This document shows, piece after piece, positions 47,317-56,779 of a DNA stretch of 64,000 bases (the stretch's first letter is position 1; the number at the start of each line of letters is the position of its first letter). The position numbers and the translations under genes are program-made. The DNA is from Paraburkholderia sp. BCC1884. Its GTDB lineage: Bacteria; Pseudomonadota; Gammaproteobacteria; Burkholderiales; Burkholderiaceae. The notes below the pieces were generated by a model. That model was not told the origin of the DNA and ran no database searches. It saw only the letters and a list, made by a program, of their open reading frames with translations. Location of the stretch: NCBI RefSeq assembly GCF_900996225.1, contig NZ_CAAJGL010000068.1, positions 310,001 to 374,000 of the forward strand. The letters run 5' to 3'.

Positions 47317-47376
47317 CCGCGCTTCACACGATCACTGCGGATCACGTCGGCACCCAATCAACGAGAGAGAAAGACC

Positions 47377-48234
47377 ATGAGCGACACTCGCCTGAACAGC
47401 ATCATTCGCGCGTTCGAATCCGGTAAGCCCGCCTTCACCGCGTTTTCCAAACTGGACAAGCAGAGCGCCATCGAGATGAGCGACGCGCCGTACGACGGCA
47501 TCGTCTTTGAAATGGAGCACAACCCGTACGACGTATCCGCGCTCGGCGATGCGTTGCAGTACATGCTCAACCGCAAGACGATTGCCGAATCCGGCTCCGT
47601 CGCGCCGCGTGTCACGCCGATCGCCCGGATTCCGGCCAATGGCGTGGAAATGAACCAGGCGTTCGCCAAGCAGGTGCTCGATCGCGGTGCGTACGGCGTG
47701 GTGTGGCCGCATGTGTCGACGGTGGAGCAGGCTTATAACGCCGTGGCCTCGTGCCGCTACGCCCGGCCGACGAACGCGCCGCTTTACGAGCCCAAGGGCG
47801 TACGCGGCGACGGTCCCGCCACGGCGGCGCGTTACTGGGGCTTGAGCATGGCCGACTACTACAGGAAAGCAGACGTGTGGCCGCTCGCTCCGCAAGGTGA
47901 AATCCTGGTCGGGCTGATGTGCGAAAGCACCGAGGCGATCGAAAACCTCGACGACATTCTGGCGAATGTGCCCGGCATCGGTTTCATCCTGATCGGCGAG
48001 GGCGATCTCAGCCAGCAGCTGGGTTATCCGCGCGACTACGAGCATCCGGTCGTGATCGATGCGATGCGTCAGATCGTCGAGACCTGCCACAAACACAAGG
48101 TGGTGGTCGGCAATCCGCACACCACGGCGAAGAATCACGAGCGACTCATCAAGGAAGGCTACCGCTTCCTGATGTCGGCGCCGCAACGCAGCTATGGCGT
48201 GGTCGGAGCAGCGCGCGAGATGGCGGGGTACTAA
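47377..48234 (+). CDS. HpcH/HpaI aldolase family protein
   Basis: A 285-residue metal-dependent class II aldolase. Motifs: DGIVFEMEHNPYD near residue 40, TPIARIPANGVEMNQAFAKQ near 81, VGLMCESTEAIENLDDILAN (metal-ligand Glu) and FILIGEGDLSQQLGYPRD (metal-ligand Asp). Family enzymes split 4-hydroxy-2-oxo acids into pyruvate and an aldehyde or oxo-acid. Here it may do the job of a 4-carboxy-4-hydroxy-2-oxoadipate aldolase, no LigK/RraA-type aldolase being present. Its stop abuts the next start. Confidence 0.85.
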   Translation: MSDTRLNSIIRAFESGKPAFTAFSKLDKQSAIEMSDAPYDGIVFEMEHNPYDVSALGDALQYMLNRKTIAESGSVAPRVTPIARIPANGVEMNQAFAKQVLDRGAYGVVWPHVSTVEQAYNAVASCRYARPTNAPLYEPKGVRGDGPATAARYWGLSMADYYRKADVWPLAPQGEILVGLMCESTEAIENLDDILANVPGIGFILIGEGDLSQQLGYPRDYEHPVVIDAMRQIVETCHKHKVVVGNPHTTAKNHERLIKEGYRFLMSAPQRSYGVVGAAREMAGY

Positions 48235-49779
48235 ATGAACGGAGCCGAAAGCCTCGTCCAGACGCTCACCGATCAGGGCGTGGACATCTGTTTCGCGAAT
48301 CCCGGCACGTCGGAGATGCATTTTCTCAAGGCGCTTGAAAATCCGCGCATGCGCAGCGTCCTGTGTCTTTTCGAGGGCGTGTGCACGGGGGCGGCCGACG
48401 GCTATTACCGGATGAAGGGCACGCCGGCTTCCACGCTGCTGCATCTCGGGCCAGGGCTCGCGAATGGCCTGGCCAATATCCACAACGCCAGACGGGCGTC
48501 GTCGGGGATGGTCAATATCGTGGGCGAGCATTCGGCGTCGCATCTGAAATACGATCCGCCGCTCACGTCGGACATCGAGGGTCTCGCACGGCCGTTGAGT
48601 CACTGGGTCCGCCGCGTCGAGTCGCCGCGCGCAGTGGCCTGGGATGTCGCCACTGCGGTGAGTAAGGCAAGCGAACATCCGGGGCAGATTGCGACGCTCA
48701 TCCTGCCCGGCGATACGTCGTGGCAGGACGCGGGCGAGCAGGTGGCGCTGCCGCGCGCGGTGGCGGAAAAGAAGGTCCCGGATGCTTCGCGTATCGAACA
48801 CATTGCGCAGGTGTTGCGTTCCGGCGAGCCGGCGCTCATCGTGCTCGCCGGTCACGCGACGCGTGGCCGCGCGCTCGAACTGGCGGGCAAGCTCAAGGCG
48901 GCCACCGGCTGTCGCATCGCAACGCAATTCTTCAGCGCGCGCATCGAGCGCGGCGCCGGGCGCGTGACGCTCGAACGCATTCCCTATGCGGTCGGCCAGG
49001 CGGTCGAGTATCTGAAGGGCTTCAGGCACATCATTACCGTGGAGACGACCGAGCCGATCGCTTTCTTCAGCTACCCGGACAAGCCGAGCCTTCTCAAGTC
49101 GACGGGTACCAGTGTTCATTCGCTGGTCGAGATTGGCGAAGACAGTGCCGTCGGCCTCGAGATGCTCGTCGAGGCGCTCGGCGCGACGAACACGCCCGCT
49201 ATGCTCCAGCAACGCTCCGATGCCACGCCGCCGACCGGTGCGCTCGGACCCGCCAGCATCGCGCAGGCGCTGGCCGCTGCGTTGCCCGAAGACTGCATTC
49301 TCGTCGACGAATCGCTGACCACAGGACGCGAGACGATGGGACTGACGGTCGGCGCGGCGCGTCACGACCTCATCAACAACATGGGCGGCTCGATCGGTTA
49401 CGGCACGCCGGTGGCGACCGGCGCGGCGCTCGCGTGTCCCGACCGGCGCGTGTTCTGCATGGTCGGCGACGGCAGCGCGATGTACACCATCCAGTCGCTG
49501 TGGACGCAGGCTCGCGAGAACCTGAACATCACGACGATCATTTTCGCCAATAACAGCTACGCGATCCTCAAGGCCGAATACGCCAACATGGGCGCGGGCG
49601 CGCCGGGTGAGCGGGCGCTGGCCATGATCGATATCGATCGTCCGCGCATCGACTGGCTCGCCATGGCGAAAAGCATGGGCGTGCCCGCCGTCGCCGTGGA
49701 AACAGCCGAAGCGTTTCATCTGGCCATGGCCAACTCGGTGCGCGAGTCCGGCCCGTGTCTGATCGAAGTCAGACTGTAA
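48235..49779 (+). CDS. Thiamine-diphosphate-dependent decarboxylase (benzoylformate decarboxylase/acetolactate synthase-like)
   Basis: A 514-residue ThDP enzyme. The catalytic Glu lies in LFEGVCTGAADGYYR near residue 45; the pyrophosphate motif GDGSAMYTIQSLWTQAREN ends with FANNSYAILK near 415-445. Although often labelled acetolactate synthase large subunit, there is no small regulatory subunit. A 2-oxo-acid decarboxylase giving a semialdehyde is more consistent with the aldehyde dehydrogenase at 54145. ATG directly follows the aldolase stop, so translation is coupled. Confidence 0.83.
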   Translation: MNGAESLVQTLTDQGVDICFANPGTSEMHFLKALENPRMRSVLCLFEGVCTGAADGYYRMKGTPASTLLHLGPGLANGLANIHNARRASSGMVNIVGEHSASHLKYDPPLTSDIEGLARPLSHWVRRVESPRAVAWDVATAVSKASEHPGQIATLILPGDTSWQDAGEQVALPRAVAEKKVPDASRIEHIAQVLRSGEPALIVLAGHATRGRALELAGKLKAATGCRIATQFFSARIERGAGRVTLERIPYAVGQAVEYLKGFRHIITVETTEPIAFFSYPDKPSLLKSTGTSVHSLVEIGEDSAVGLEMLVEALGATNTPAMLQQRSDATPPTGALGPASIAQALAAALPEDCILVDESLTTGRETMGLTVGAARHDLINNMGGSIGYGTPVATGAALACPDRRVFCMVGDGSAMYTIQSLWTQARENLNITTIIFANNSYAILKAEYANMGAGAPGERALAMIDIDRPRIDWLAMAKSMGVPAVAVETAEAFHLAMANSVRESGPCLIEVRL

Positions 49780-49808
49780 ATCTATTCAAAGCACAAGGAC
49801 GGATACCT

Positions 49809-50705
49809 ATGACAACGACGCTCACTGAGGTGCCGACGCTGCGCACCAACCTCGCCGACTATCCGGTCACGCAGGCGATGAAGGATGGACGGGTCAAATC
49901 GGACCTCGTCAATCTCGACTATCGCGGACCGACGCCGGCGCACAACGGCTTCAAGGCGATGGTGCGCGACAACAAGTTCGACGCGGGCGAACTGGCGATC
50001 GTCACCTTCCTGCAGGCCAAGGCCTATGGCAAGCCCTATGTGCTGTTGCCGACGCCGATTTCGGGGCGTTTCCAGCATCATTGCGCGGGCTTCAATGTCG
50101 ACTTCGGCCAGCTCGATCCGAAGGACATAGAAGGCAAGAAGGTCGGCGTTCGCACGTACACGCAGACGACCGCGCTGTGGATTCGCGGCATTCTGCGCCA
50201 CGAATACGGTGTCGATCTGGATAAGGTGACGTGGATGACGCTCGGCGACGGACATCTCGCCGAGTATCGCGATCCGAATAATTGCGTGCGCTTGCCGGCC
50301 GGTTCGTCGATTCCGCAGATGATGCTCGACGGTGAATTGAGCGCGGCCTTGCTAGGCGAAGATATGCCGAAAGACCCGCGCGTGCGAACGCTCGTGCCCG
50401 ACGCGCAGGCTGCGGCTAAAGACTGGTTCGCGCGCGAAGGCGTAGTGCCGATCAACCATATGTTCGTGGTGCACGAAGACGTGTCGAAGCATCACCCCGA
50501 GGTGGTTCGCGAGCTATACCGCATGATCGTCGAAAGCCGCGCGCAGACCGAAGGCGGCGTGCCCGCCATCTTTCCGCCGATCGGACTCGAGGCGAACCGC
50601 AAAGGGATTCAACTGGCGATCGACTGGGCGCTGGATCAGAAGATCATTCCGCATCGCCTGTCGGTCGACGAGTTGTTCGACGAGGTGACGGGTAGTCTGG
50701 GCTGA
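49809..50705 (+). CDS. 4,5-dihydroxyphthalate decarboxylase-like protein (copy 2)
   Basis: A 298-residue homologue of the gene at 41998, clearly diverged: FDAGELAIVTFLQAKAYG replaces the DVCEL segment, and IEGKKVGVRTYTQTTALWIR matches the copy 1 hinge. No signal peptide. Both a second decarboxylation and a heteromeric partnership with copy 1 are possible. ATG 49809 is preferred to the earlier in-frame ATG, which lies inside the ThDP gene. Confidence 0.8.
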   Translation: MTTTLTEVPTLRTNLADYPVTQAMKDGRVKSDLVNLDYRGPTPAHNGFKAMVRDNKFDAGELAIVTFLQAKAYGKPYVLLPTPISGRFQHHCAGFNVDFGQLDPKDIEGKKVGVRTYTQTTALWIRGILRHEYGVDLDKVTWMTLGDGHLAEYRDPNNCVRLPAGSSIPQMMLDGELSAALLGEDMPKDPRVRTLVPDAQAAAKDWFAREGVVPINHMFVVHEDVSKHHPEVVRELYRMIVESRAQTEGGVPAIFPPIGLEANRKGIQLAIDWALDQKIIPHRLSVDELFDEVTGSLG

Positions 50706-50774
50706 GCATTCGCATGAGCGGTCGAGCGGTGTGACCATCGCTCACCTACGAATAATTATTGGAGACATCTAGCT

Positions 50775-52685
50775 GTGCATCTAACATCGTCTTTGCAGAA
50801 GCTGGTGGCGGGCATCGCCATCGGCGGGGCCTGGGTGCTCATCCCCGGCGGCGTCAATGCGGCTACGGAAGGGACCTTGCTGCTCAACCGCGTCGGTCCC
50901 GTGACCTCCGAACTCTATGTGTCGAATGCGGACGGCAGCGGCGAACATAAACTGCTGCCGACCGATGGATTCGACTATCACGCTTCGTTCTCGAAAGACG
51001 GGCAGTGGATCGTTTTCACCTCGGAGCGCGAAGGCCTCGGTCAGTCGAACATCTATCGCGTGAAGGCGGATGGCACGGGCCTCACGCAACTGACCCACCA
51101 CATCGCGGTATCCGATGCCGCTGTCGTGTCGCCGGCGAATCCGAACCTCATCGCGTTCGTCTCGTCGCGCCGTGACACGAAGGACTTCGGCACGACGAAT
51201 ATCTGGACGCTGAACATCAAGACCGGCGCGTTGAAGAACGTCACCGGCGCGCTGACTTTCGATCCGGCCAAACCGCACAGCTACTTCAGGCCGTCGTGGT
51301 CGCCGGACGGCAAGTGGCTGGCGTTGTCGTCCGATACCGGCAGCGACTGGCGAGGCCACAATCTGCCGGTGGGTTGGGAGCGTACGCAGGAAAGCAGCAT
51401 CTACATCATCAAGCCCGATGGTTCGGGCTGGAAGAAAATCGCCAGCAATCCGGGCTTCGACGAAGGCTCGCCGTCCTGGTCGCCAGATGGCAAACGCGTG
51501 GTGTTTTACGAAACACCGGTTGAGTCGACGTGGGGCGCGCACCGTCCCGAGTTGATCAACAAGGTCAGTTCGCAGGTGATGTCGGTGGATGTGGCGAGCC
51601 TCGACAAGACGGCCTTGACGTCCACGCCGGGTTTCAAGGTGTTCCCGCAATATGTCAGCGAGACCAATGTCGCTTATCACGTGAAGGGCGGCGAGACCGA
51701 AGGGATCTACACCACGGACGGCACGTTCCGCTCGACCGCCAACTCCGGTATCCGCTCGCCGCGCTATTCGGCGGACGGCACGAAGATGGTCTACGAAAAA
51801 ATCACGATGCGCCCAGCACATGCCAACGGCACGCCGTTGTTCAGCTTCGATAAGAACTGGAAGTACACCTATATCGACGTGTTCCCGCAACTGTCGGCGG
51901 ATCGCCAGAAACTGGTGTACACGGAAAAAGCGATGAACTCGTCCATCGCCATCATCAATCCGGATTTTTCCGGCTATACGCGCATTTACGATCCCGTCAC
52001 CAGCGGTTTGGACGGAGACATGATCAAGAAGGGCTTGGCCGGTGCGTTTCAGCCGACCTGGTCGCCGGATCGGGAATGGGTGGCGTTCGGCGTAGGCGAC
52101 TGGTTCTTTACGCGCGGCGCGGGTCCGGGACGCATCGCCCGCATCAAGGCCGACGGCAGCATGAACGGTCATGCCGAGTTCCTGACCGATGGTTCGATCA
52201 ACGCGGGTTTCCCCAGCTATTCGCCGGACGGCAAGAAACTGGTCTATCGCGTATGGAGCCCGAAGGTTCAAGGACTGCGCATTCTGGATCTGGATACGCG
52301 CACCACGACCGTGTTGACCACCGAGGCGGACAATTTGCCGGGCTGGTCTCCCGATGGCGGCAGGATCGTATTCACGCGCAAGCAGATCGATCCTACCGAT
52401 CCGAATAAATTCAACTATGACGTGTTCACCATTAAACCGGACGGCACGGGACTCGCGCGTCTGACGTCGGATGGCTCGAACCAGGGTCACGCAGTCTGGA
52501 CCTGGGACGGACGCCTCGCGTATAGCTCGGGCACCTATGGTTTCAGGGACGAACTGGCGCTGTACGACAACAGCTTCCAGCCCGATGGCCAGAACTGGGT
52601 GATGAATGCGGATGGTTCGGATCAGCACGCGATCACGGACACGCTGTGGGAAGAGGCGATGCCGTTGTACGTGCCGAATCACTAA
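50775..52685 (+). CDS. Exported TolB-like beta-propeller protein (PD40/WD40-like repeats)
   Basis: A 636-residue secreted protein. Signal peptide: GTG start, then HLTSSLQKLVAGIAIGGAWV and cleavage near GGVNAATEG. The mature part has repeated TolB-type blades: FSKDGQWIVFTSEREG, WSPDGKWLALSS, WSPDGKRVVFYE, YSPDGKKLVYRVWS, WSPDGGRIVFTRK. The usual TolB of the Tol-Pal system is smaller and lies with tolQRA/pal, absent here, so this is a different protein, perhaps a periplasmic lyase or hydrolase. Last gene of the operon, ending in a strong terminator. Confidence 0.8.
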   Translation: MHLTSSLQKLVAGIAIGGAWVLIPGGVNAATEGTLLLNRVGPVTSELYVSNADGSGEHKLLPTDGFDYHASFSKDGQWIVFTSEREGLGQSNIYRVKADGTGLTQLTHHIAVSDAAVVSPANPNLIAFVSSRRDTKDFGTTNIWTLNIKTGALKNVTGALTFDPAKPHSYFRPSWSPDGKWLALSSDTGSDWRGHNLPVGWERTQESSIYIIKPDGSGWKKIASNPGFDEGSPSWSPDGKRVVFYETPVESTWGAHRPELINKVSSQVMSVDVASLDKTALTSTPGFKVFPQYVSETNVAYHVKGGETEGIYTTDGTFRSTANSGIRSPRYSADGTKMVYEKITMRPAHANGTPLFSFDKNWKYTYIDVFPQLSADRQKLVYTEKAMNSSIAIINPDFSGYTRIYDPVTSGLDGDMIKKGLAGAFQPTWSPDREWVAFGVGDWFFTRGAGPGRIARIKADGSMNGHAEFLTDGSINAGFPSYSPDGKKLVYRVWSPKVQGLRILDLDTRTTTVLTTEADNLPGWSPDGGRIVFTRKQIDPTDPNKFNYDVFTIKPDGTGLARLTSDGSNQGHAVWTWDGRLAYSSGTYGFRDELALYDNSFQPDGQNWVMNADGSDQHAITDTLWEEAMPLYVPNH

Positions 52686-52708
52686 GGCTGTTGGCGCAGC
52701 GGTATCGG

Positions 52709-52741
52709 AAAGGCGCTGTGCATTCGCACAGCGCCTTTTTT
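52709..52741 (+). terminator. Rho-independent terminator of the aromatic operon
   Basis: A 13-bp perfect stem AAAGGCGCTGTGC / GCACAGCGCCTTT with loop ATTC, followed by further T, 23 bases past the beta-propeller stop. Its last bases overlap the stop of the convergent MFS gene, so it may serve both strands. Confidence 0.92.
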
Positions 52742-54029
52742 ATGACGGGTGGTGTGGGTGGCGACGGGGCGCCAGGTCGTTCACCTTCGGGGCCCATTCC
52801 CGCCGGAGCAACACGACCGTGCTCGTTGCGCCGACCAGCAGACACGCGAAGATCGCCATCATCGGCCATGTGTAACTGCCGCCGAGATGGAGCAGCCATC
52901 CCGAGAGGCTGGCTGAAATACCGCCCGCGAGGCTTGTCGCAACCTGCTGCAGGCCGGTATTCAAACCGACCGCCTGCCTGGGGATCAAGGTCAGCTTGCA
53001 CAGCGCGAGGTTGTTCGCGGTAACGAGGCCGAGCAACGAAAGCGAGAGGACATTCCAGAACAACGCCATTCCGGGCGATGGCGTATAGGCGCCGAGCAAC
53101 ACCGTGGTCCCGCCGATAAACCCGGCCACGATGAACGACTTGCGCACGGCAACCGCGTCGTAGCCGCGAGCGATGATGCGATCTGCGGCCCATCCCGCGA
53201 GTGCTGCGACGATAGCGATGCCGACAAAACTGAAGAACGTATAGAGCCCGGATTTTTCAAGCGACAGACCGCGTTGCTCGACGAGATACGCGGGCATCCA
53301 GGTCATGCAATAGAACGCAAAGTAGCTGTAGCAGAAGTTGTTGATCAGCCCGCCCCAAACGACCGGACTCGCCAGCAGATTTCGCAGCGGCACGGAAGAG
53401 GCGCGGTGAATCGCCGCCGCCAGTTCTTCCTTCGACGGATAGTCGTTCCTGACCATCCGCAACCAGGGCACCAGCCAGATCAGGCCGACGAGGCCGGTTG
53501 CGATGAACATCACCTTCCACGAATACGTGACGATCATCCACGCCGCGATCGGTGCACCGAGCGCCGGCCCCATTTTGCCGCCGATCGAGAAAATACCGAG
53601 GGCGGTGCCTTTCTGTGTTTCCTCGAAGTTGTTGGCGAGGTAGCGATAGGTGGCGGGCACCACGACGGCTTCGGCGACGCCGATCAACAGGCGCATCACG
53701 ATCAGCGCCGACAGCGTCGTGACCAGACCGGTGGCCGCGGCCGCGATACACCACAGGGCGAAGCAGATCGAGTAAGGCCACTTCACGCCGTAGCGATCGA
53801 CTAGCCATCCCATCGGCATTTGCACGAGACCGTAGGACCAGAACACGGCCGAGTTGAGCCAGCCACGCTCGACACTGGAGAGCGCAAATTCCCGAATGAA
53901 GCTCTTGTCGGCCAGTGCGGAGGAAAGACTCGTGCGGTCGACGAAGGAAATCAGCAGGCCGAGCGCGAGCAGCACGAGAATGCTCCAGGGATTCTCCACC
54001 GCCGATCGTTTTAATTGCGCTGTCTCCAT
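52740..54029 (-). CDS. MFS transporter, ACS family (copy 2)
   Basis: A 429-residue carrier, highly similar along its length to the one at 44985: LLALGLLISFVDRTSLSSAL, MGWLVDRYGVKWPYSICFAL and the shared MTWMPAYLVEQR segment. ATG 54029 lies behind GAGAGAG; the longer in-frame reading enters the dehydrogenase gene. It lies 115 bases downstream of the dehydrogenase gene on the same strand. Confidence 0.88.
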   Translation of the reverse strand: METAQLKRSAVENPWSILVLLALGLLISFVDRTSLSSALADKSFIREFALSSVERGWLNSAVFWSYGLVQMPMGWLVDRYGVKWPYSICFALWCIAAAATGLVTTLSALIVMRLLIGVAEAVVVPATYRYLANNFEETQKGTALGIFSIGGKMGPALGAPIAAWMIVTYSWKVMFIATGLVGLIWLVPWLRMVRNDYPSKEELAAAIHRASSVPLRNLLASPVVWGGLINNFCYSYFAFYCMTWMPAYLVEQRGLSLEKSGLYTFFSFVGIAIVAALAGWAADRIIARGYDAVAVRKSFIVAGFIGGTTVLLGAYTPSPGMALFWNVLSLSLLGLVTANNLALCKLTLIPRQAVGLNTGLQQVATSLAGGISASLSGWLLHLGGSYTWPMMAIFACLLVGATSTVVLLRREWAPKVNDLAPRRHPHHPS

Positions 54030-54144
54030 GGAGCTCTCTCTGTCGTTTGGTGCGGGAGCTTCGCCGGTTGTCCGAAGAGGCTCCATTGTGGATGAACCGC
54101 GTAGGTCGGCGTCGAAAGATGCTACGCGCGGTGGCGGTTCATCT

Positions 54145-55587
54145 TCAGCAAGGTCGGCCAGCGCGCTCTTCCAGCCACGCAGGGGCGCTCTGGAGCGCGA
54201 CCGGCCGAAGGAAGCGATCCATCGCCGCGTAGCCGACCGAGGTCGTGAACGGCTGGGTCGACGCGGGCCACGGTCCACCATGCTGCTGGCTGCCCGTCAC
54301 CGCGACGCCGGTCGGCACGCCGCCGAACAGCACACGCCCCGCGATCTGCGTGGCGCGGCGTGTGATGCGGCGTACGTCGGCAGAGTCGCTTTCCGCGCCC
54401 CATAACGTGACCGTCAGGCTGCCGCCGACGGCGGTTAGAACGTCCACGATCTCATCGGCCGAAGTCACGCGCACGAGCAGGCAGGCTGGGCCGAAAATTT
54501 CTTCCTGCAAGATGTGGTGGGCAATGAAATGCTTCGCCGTGGTTCGCGCGAGCACCGGTCGCGGCGGCGCGTGATCGTCGCTGGCGGTGTCGCCGCGCAG
54601 CAGGGTTTGCACATCGGGCGTGTCTACGAGACGTGCAACGCCCGCATCGAAATTACGTTTCATGGCGGGTGTCAACATGGCATGCGTTTTTTTCGTCTGC
54701 AATGCGTCACGTAGTGCGGCTTCGAAGCGGTCGGCGTCCGCGTTGTCGAACAGCACGACCAGACCGGGGCTGGTGCAGACCTGTCCGCTGCCGAACTCGA
54801 TCGACGCCGCCAGCGTCTGCGCCAGCGCTTCCGCTTCCGCTTGCGCGGCCAGCGCGGACGGCATGGCGATCACCGGGTTGATCGACCCCAGTTCGCCATA
54901 GAACGGAATCGGCCGGGGACGCGCGTTTGCCTGTGCCCACAGTGCCGTGCCGCCTTTGAACGATCCCGTGAACGCTATCGCCGCGATGTCGGGATGGCGA
55001 ACCAGTTCGACACCGACGTCGACGCTCGCGCCTTCGACCATGCCGAGCAAACCATCGGACAAGCCCTGCAGCGCCAGCACCGATTGCGCGAGTTCGAAAA
55101 CCGCACGCGACAGGCGCGGGTGAGCCGGGTGCGCCTTCACCACCACAGGGCAACCTGCGGCGAGAGCCGAAGCTGTATCGCCGCCCAGAACGGAAAACGC
55201 AAACGGGAAGTTGCTTGCCGAGAACATCGCGACGGGTCCGAGCGGAATGCGCACGCGTTTCATGGCAGGGCGGCCGATGGGCGGCGCACCGGCGATGGCT
55301 GCATCGTCGGAGAAAACGAAGGCTTGTCCGGACTCGACATGGGCAGCGAAACCGTGAAGCTGGAAACAGGTGCGGTCCAGTTCGCCGTTCAGCCTCGCCG
55401 TGCCGAGCGAGGTTTCCTCGTCGCCGAGACGCACTAGCGTCTCGCGATTTTTCAGCAGCACGTCGGCGAGTCCGCGCAGGAGCTTTGCCCTGGTCTGCGC
55501 CGACGATTGGGCCCAGTCATCGGCGATTGTCGCGGCTGCCTCGACAGTGGCGTAAATTTGCGCGTTCGTGTGCTCGTGAATCTGCAT
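54145..55587 (-). CDS. Aldehyde dehydrogenase, 2-oxoglutarate-semialdehyde (2,5-dioxovalerate) type
   Basis: A 480-residue NAD(P)-dependent dehydrogenase. Nucleotide-site FSASNFPFAFSVLGGDTASA and VKAHPAHPRLSR lie near residues 120-155, catalytic Glu in PFYGELGSINPV near 232 and catalytic Cys in EFGSGQVCTSPG near 268. The SNFPFAFSVLGGDTASALAA segment is characteristic of the KGSADH group, as I recall it. It would oxidise a dicarboxylic semialdehyde, perhaps from the ThDP decarboxylase. ATG 55587 follows GGAG. A terminator hairpin separates it from the outer-membrane protein gene upstream. Confidence 0.86.
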   Translation of the reverse strand: MQIHEHTNAQIYATVEAAATIADDWAQSSAQTRAKLLRGLADVLLKNRETLVRLGDEETSLGTARLNGELDRTCFQLHGFAAHVESGQAFVFSDDAAIAGAPPIGRPAMKRVRIPLGPVAMFSASNFPFAFSVLGGDTASALAAGCPVVVKAHPAHPRLSRAVFELAQSVLALQGLSDGLLGMVEGASVDVGVELVRHPDIAAIAFTGSFKGGTALWAQANARPRPIPFYGELGSINPVIAMPSALAAQAEAEALAQTLAASIEFGSGQVCTSPGLVVLFDNADADRFEAALRDALQTKKTHAMLTPAMKRNFDAGVARLVDTPDVQTLLRGDTASDDHAPPRPVLARTTAKHFIAHHILQEEIFGPACLLVRVTSADEIVDVLTAVGGSLTVTLWGAESDSADVRRITRRATQIAGRVLFGGVPTGVAVTGSQQHGGPWPASTQPFTTSVGYAAMDRFLRPVALQSAPAWLEERAGRPC

Positions 55588-55619
55588 TGCTACTCCAACG
55601 GGAAAGAAGACGAATCGGA

Positions 55620-55668
55620 AAACCAAAAACGACCATTGGCGACCCGTTCGATGGGTCGCCAATGGTCG
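55620..55668 (-). terminator. Rho-independent terminator after the outer-membrane protein gene
   Basis: A perfect 16-bp stem (55630-55645 with 55653-55668) and a seven-base loop; on the minus strand it is followed by GTTTTTGGTTTTCC. It lies 20 bases beyond the stop at 55688 and ends that transcript before the dehydrogenase gene. Confidence 0.9.
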
Positions 55669-55687
55669 CGTTCTGGAGCGTGACTGG

Positions 55688-56662
55688 CTAGAAGTGAATC
55701 TCAGCCATGAACATCGGCGCCGAGGTGATCGTGCCGACCGCCGCGGCAGTCGGCGTGCCGTACATGTGATGCCAGTATTCGTAGCCGAGGCCCGCATACA
55801 CCGTCCGCGGATGGCCGGCAAACGAGCCAAGATCGGCCAGCAGGGACACGCGGGTGAGGAACTCGGTCGTGGTCTGAACGCCGAAGCCATCTTTGCCTTT
55901 GGGCCCGGTCAAGCTGGCAAAGCCACGCACGACGAGTGGCAACGGTCCGACCCGGAACGGAAAGAGCCACGAACTCTCGATATGCCACGCCGTGTTGAAG
56001 TGCACATCGACGCCGGTAATGCCGTTGTGATTGCTCTCCGTCCGAAGCCCGGCAGTCAGGTTGAGGAAGCCTCGCGGCAACGCGAATTCGATCGTCGGAC
56101 CGAACACGATCATCCGGGCACGCTCACCGTAAGCGTCGTTCTTGGTGCCGAATTCATAGCCGGCTGTCAGACCCACGTCGCGAATGATGCCGATGCCAAC
56201 GGGTCGTCCGAGAATCTTGCCTGCGCTCAACTCGACGCGTCCGACGCTATACACTTCCTGCGCCCCGCCCGAGGACGGACCACCCGCCTCCGGGTTGGCG
56301 GAGTTCGATACGAGGTAGTCCACGTTGAATGCGTAACTACCGAATTTGAACCCGCCGGTCGTCGTCAGATAGCCGATGTTCTGCGCGACTTTGTCGGGCA
56401 CGCCCGGGTAGTGGAAGTCGCTGCCATAGCGATAGCCGATATAGGTGTCGTTCCATGACACGGGCGGCGCGCCGAGGTCCTCGCCCGATTTCAAATCCGG
56501 GGCGCTGAGCGGGGCGGCGCTGTTGGTCGGGCTTTGCTGAGTCTGTGCGGGAGCTGAACCGTTAGGCGCGGTGTACACCTCCGCATAACTGAACTGGCTC
56601 AAACAGCAGAACATGGCCGCGCCAAGAAGCGGCTTGCGCAAAGCTACTGAAATTTTATTCAT
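55688..56662 (-). CDS. Outer-membrane beta-barrel channel protein
   Basis: A 324-residue protein with signal peptide MNKISVALRKPLLGAAMFCC, ending near FSYAEVYTAP, a short Pro/Gln/Ala-rich linker (residues 30-55), and a beta-barrel of about 12 strands ending in Phe (MFMAEIHF). WNDTYIGYRYGSDFHYPG and ALPRGFLNLTAGLRTESNHN recall the nucleoside-channel Tsx-like barrel, but I am not sure of the family. It has its own AraC-type promoter (site D), so it probably admits the aromatic substrate. Confidence 0.75.
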   Translation of the reverse strand: MNKISVALRKPLLGAAMFCCLSQFSYAEVYTAPNGSAPAQTQQSPTNSAAPLSAPDLKSGEDLGAPPVSWNDTYIGYRYGSDFHYPGVPDKVAQNIGYLTTTGGFKFGSYAFNVDYLVSNSANPEAGGPSSGGAQEVYSVGRVELSAGKILGRPVGIGIIRDVGLTAGYEFGTKNDAYGERARMIVFGPTIEFALPRGFLNLTAGLRTESNHNGITGVDVHFNTAWHIESSWLFPFRVGPLPLVVRGFASLTGPKGKDGFGVQTTTEFLTRVSLLADLGSFAGHPRTVYAGLGYEYWHHMYGTPTAAAVGTITSAPMFMAEIHF

Positions 56663-56779
56663 GTCTCCGTCCATATGGATTTTTATTTGGGCGTGGTCGT
56701 TTCCCGACTCTTCAATGGGCCGCACCGTCGGCAACGGCATGGCTGACTCAGCGCAGCGCACTCTGTTGCGGTGTAAGTC

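Noticed and set aside
47332..49719. A 795-codon open frame antisense to the aldolase and ThDP genes
   Set aside because: High-GC antisense artefact: His- and Arg-rich composition, no motif, and it mirrors strongly supported sense genes. The same holds for long antisense frames at 13795-15582 and 50781-52682.
50775..52685. tolB of the Tol-Pal system
   Set aside because: About 200 residues longer than TolB and no tolQRA or pal genes nearby; only the propeller repeats match.
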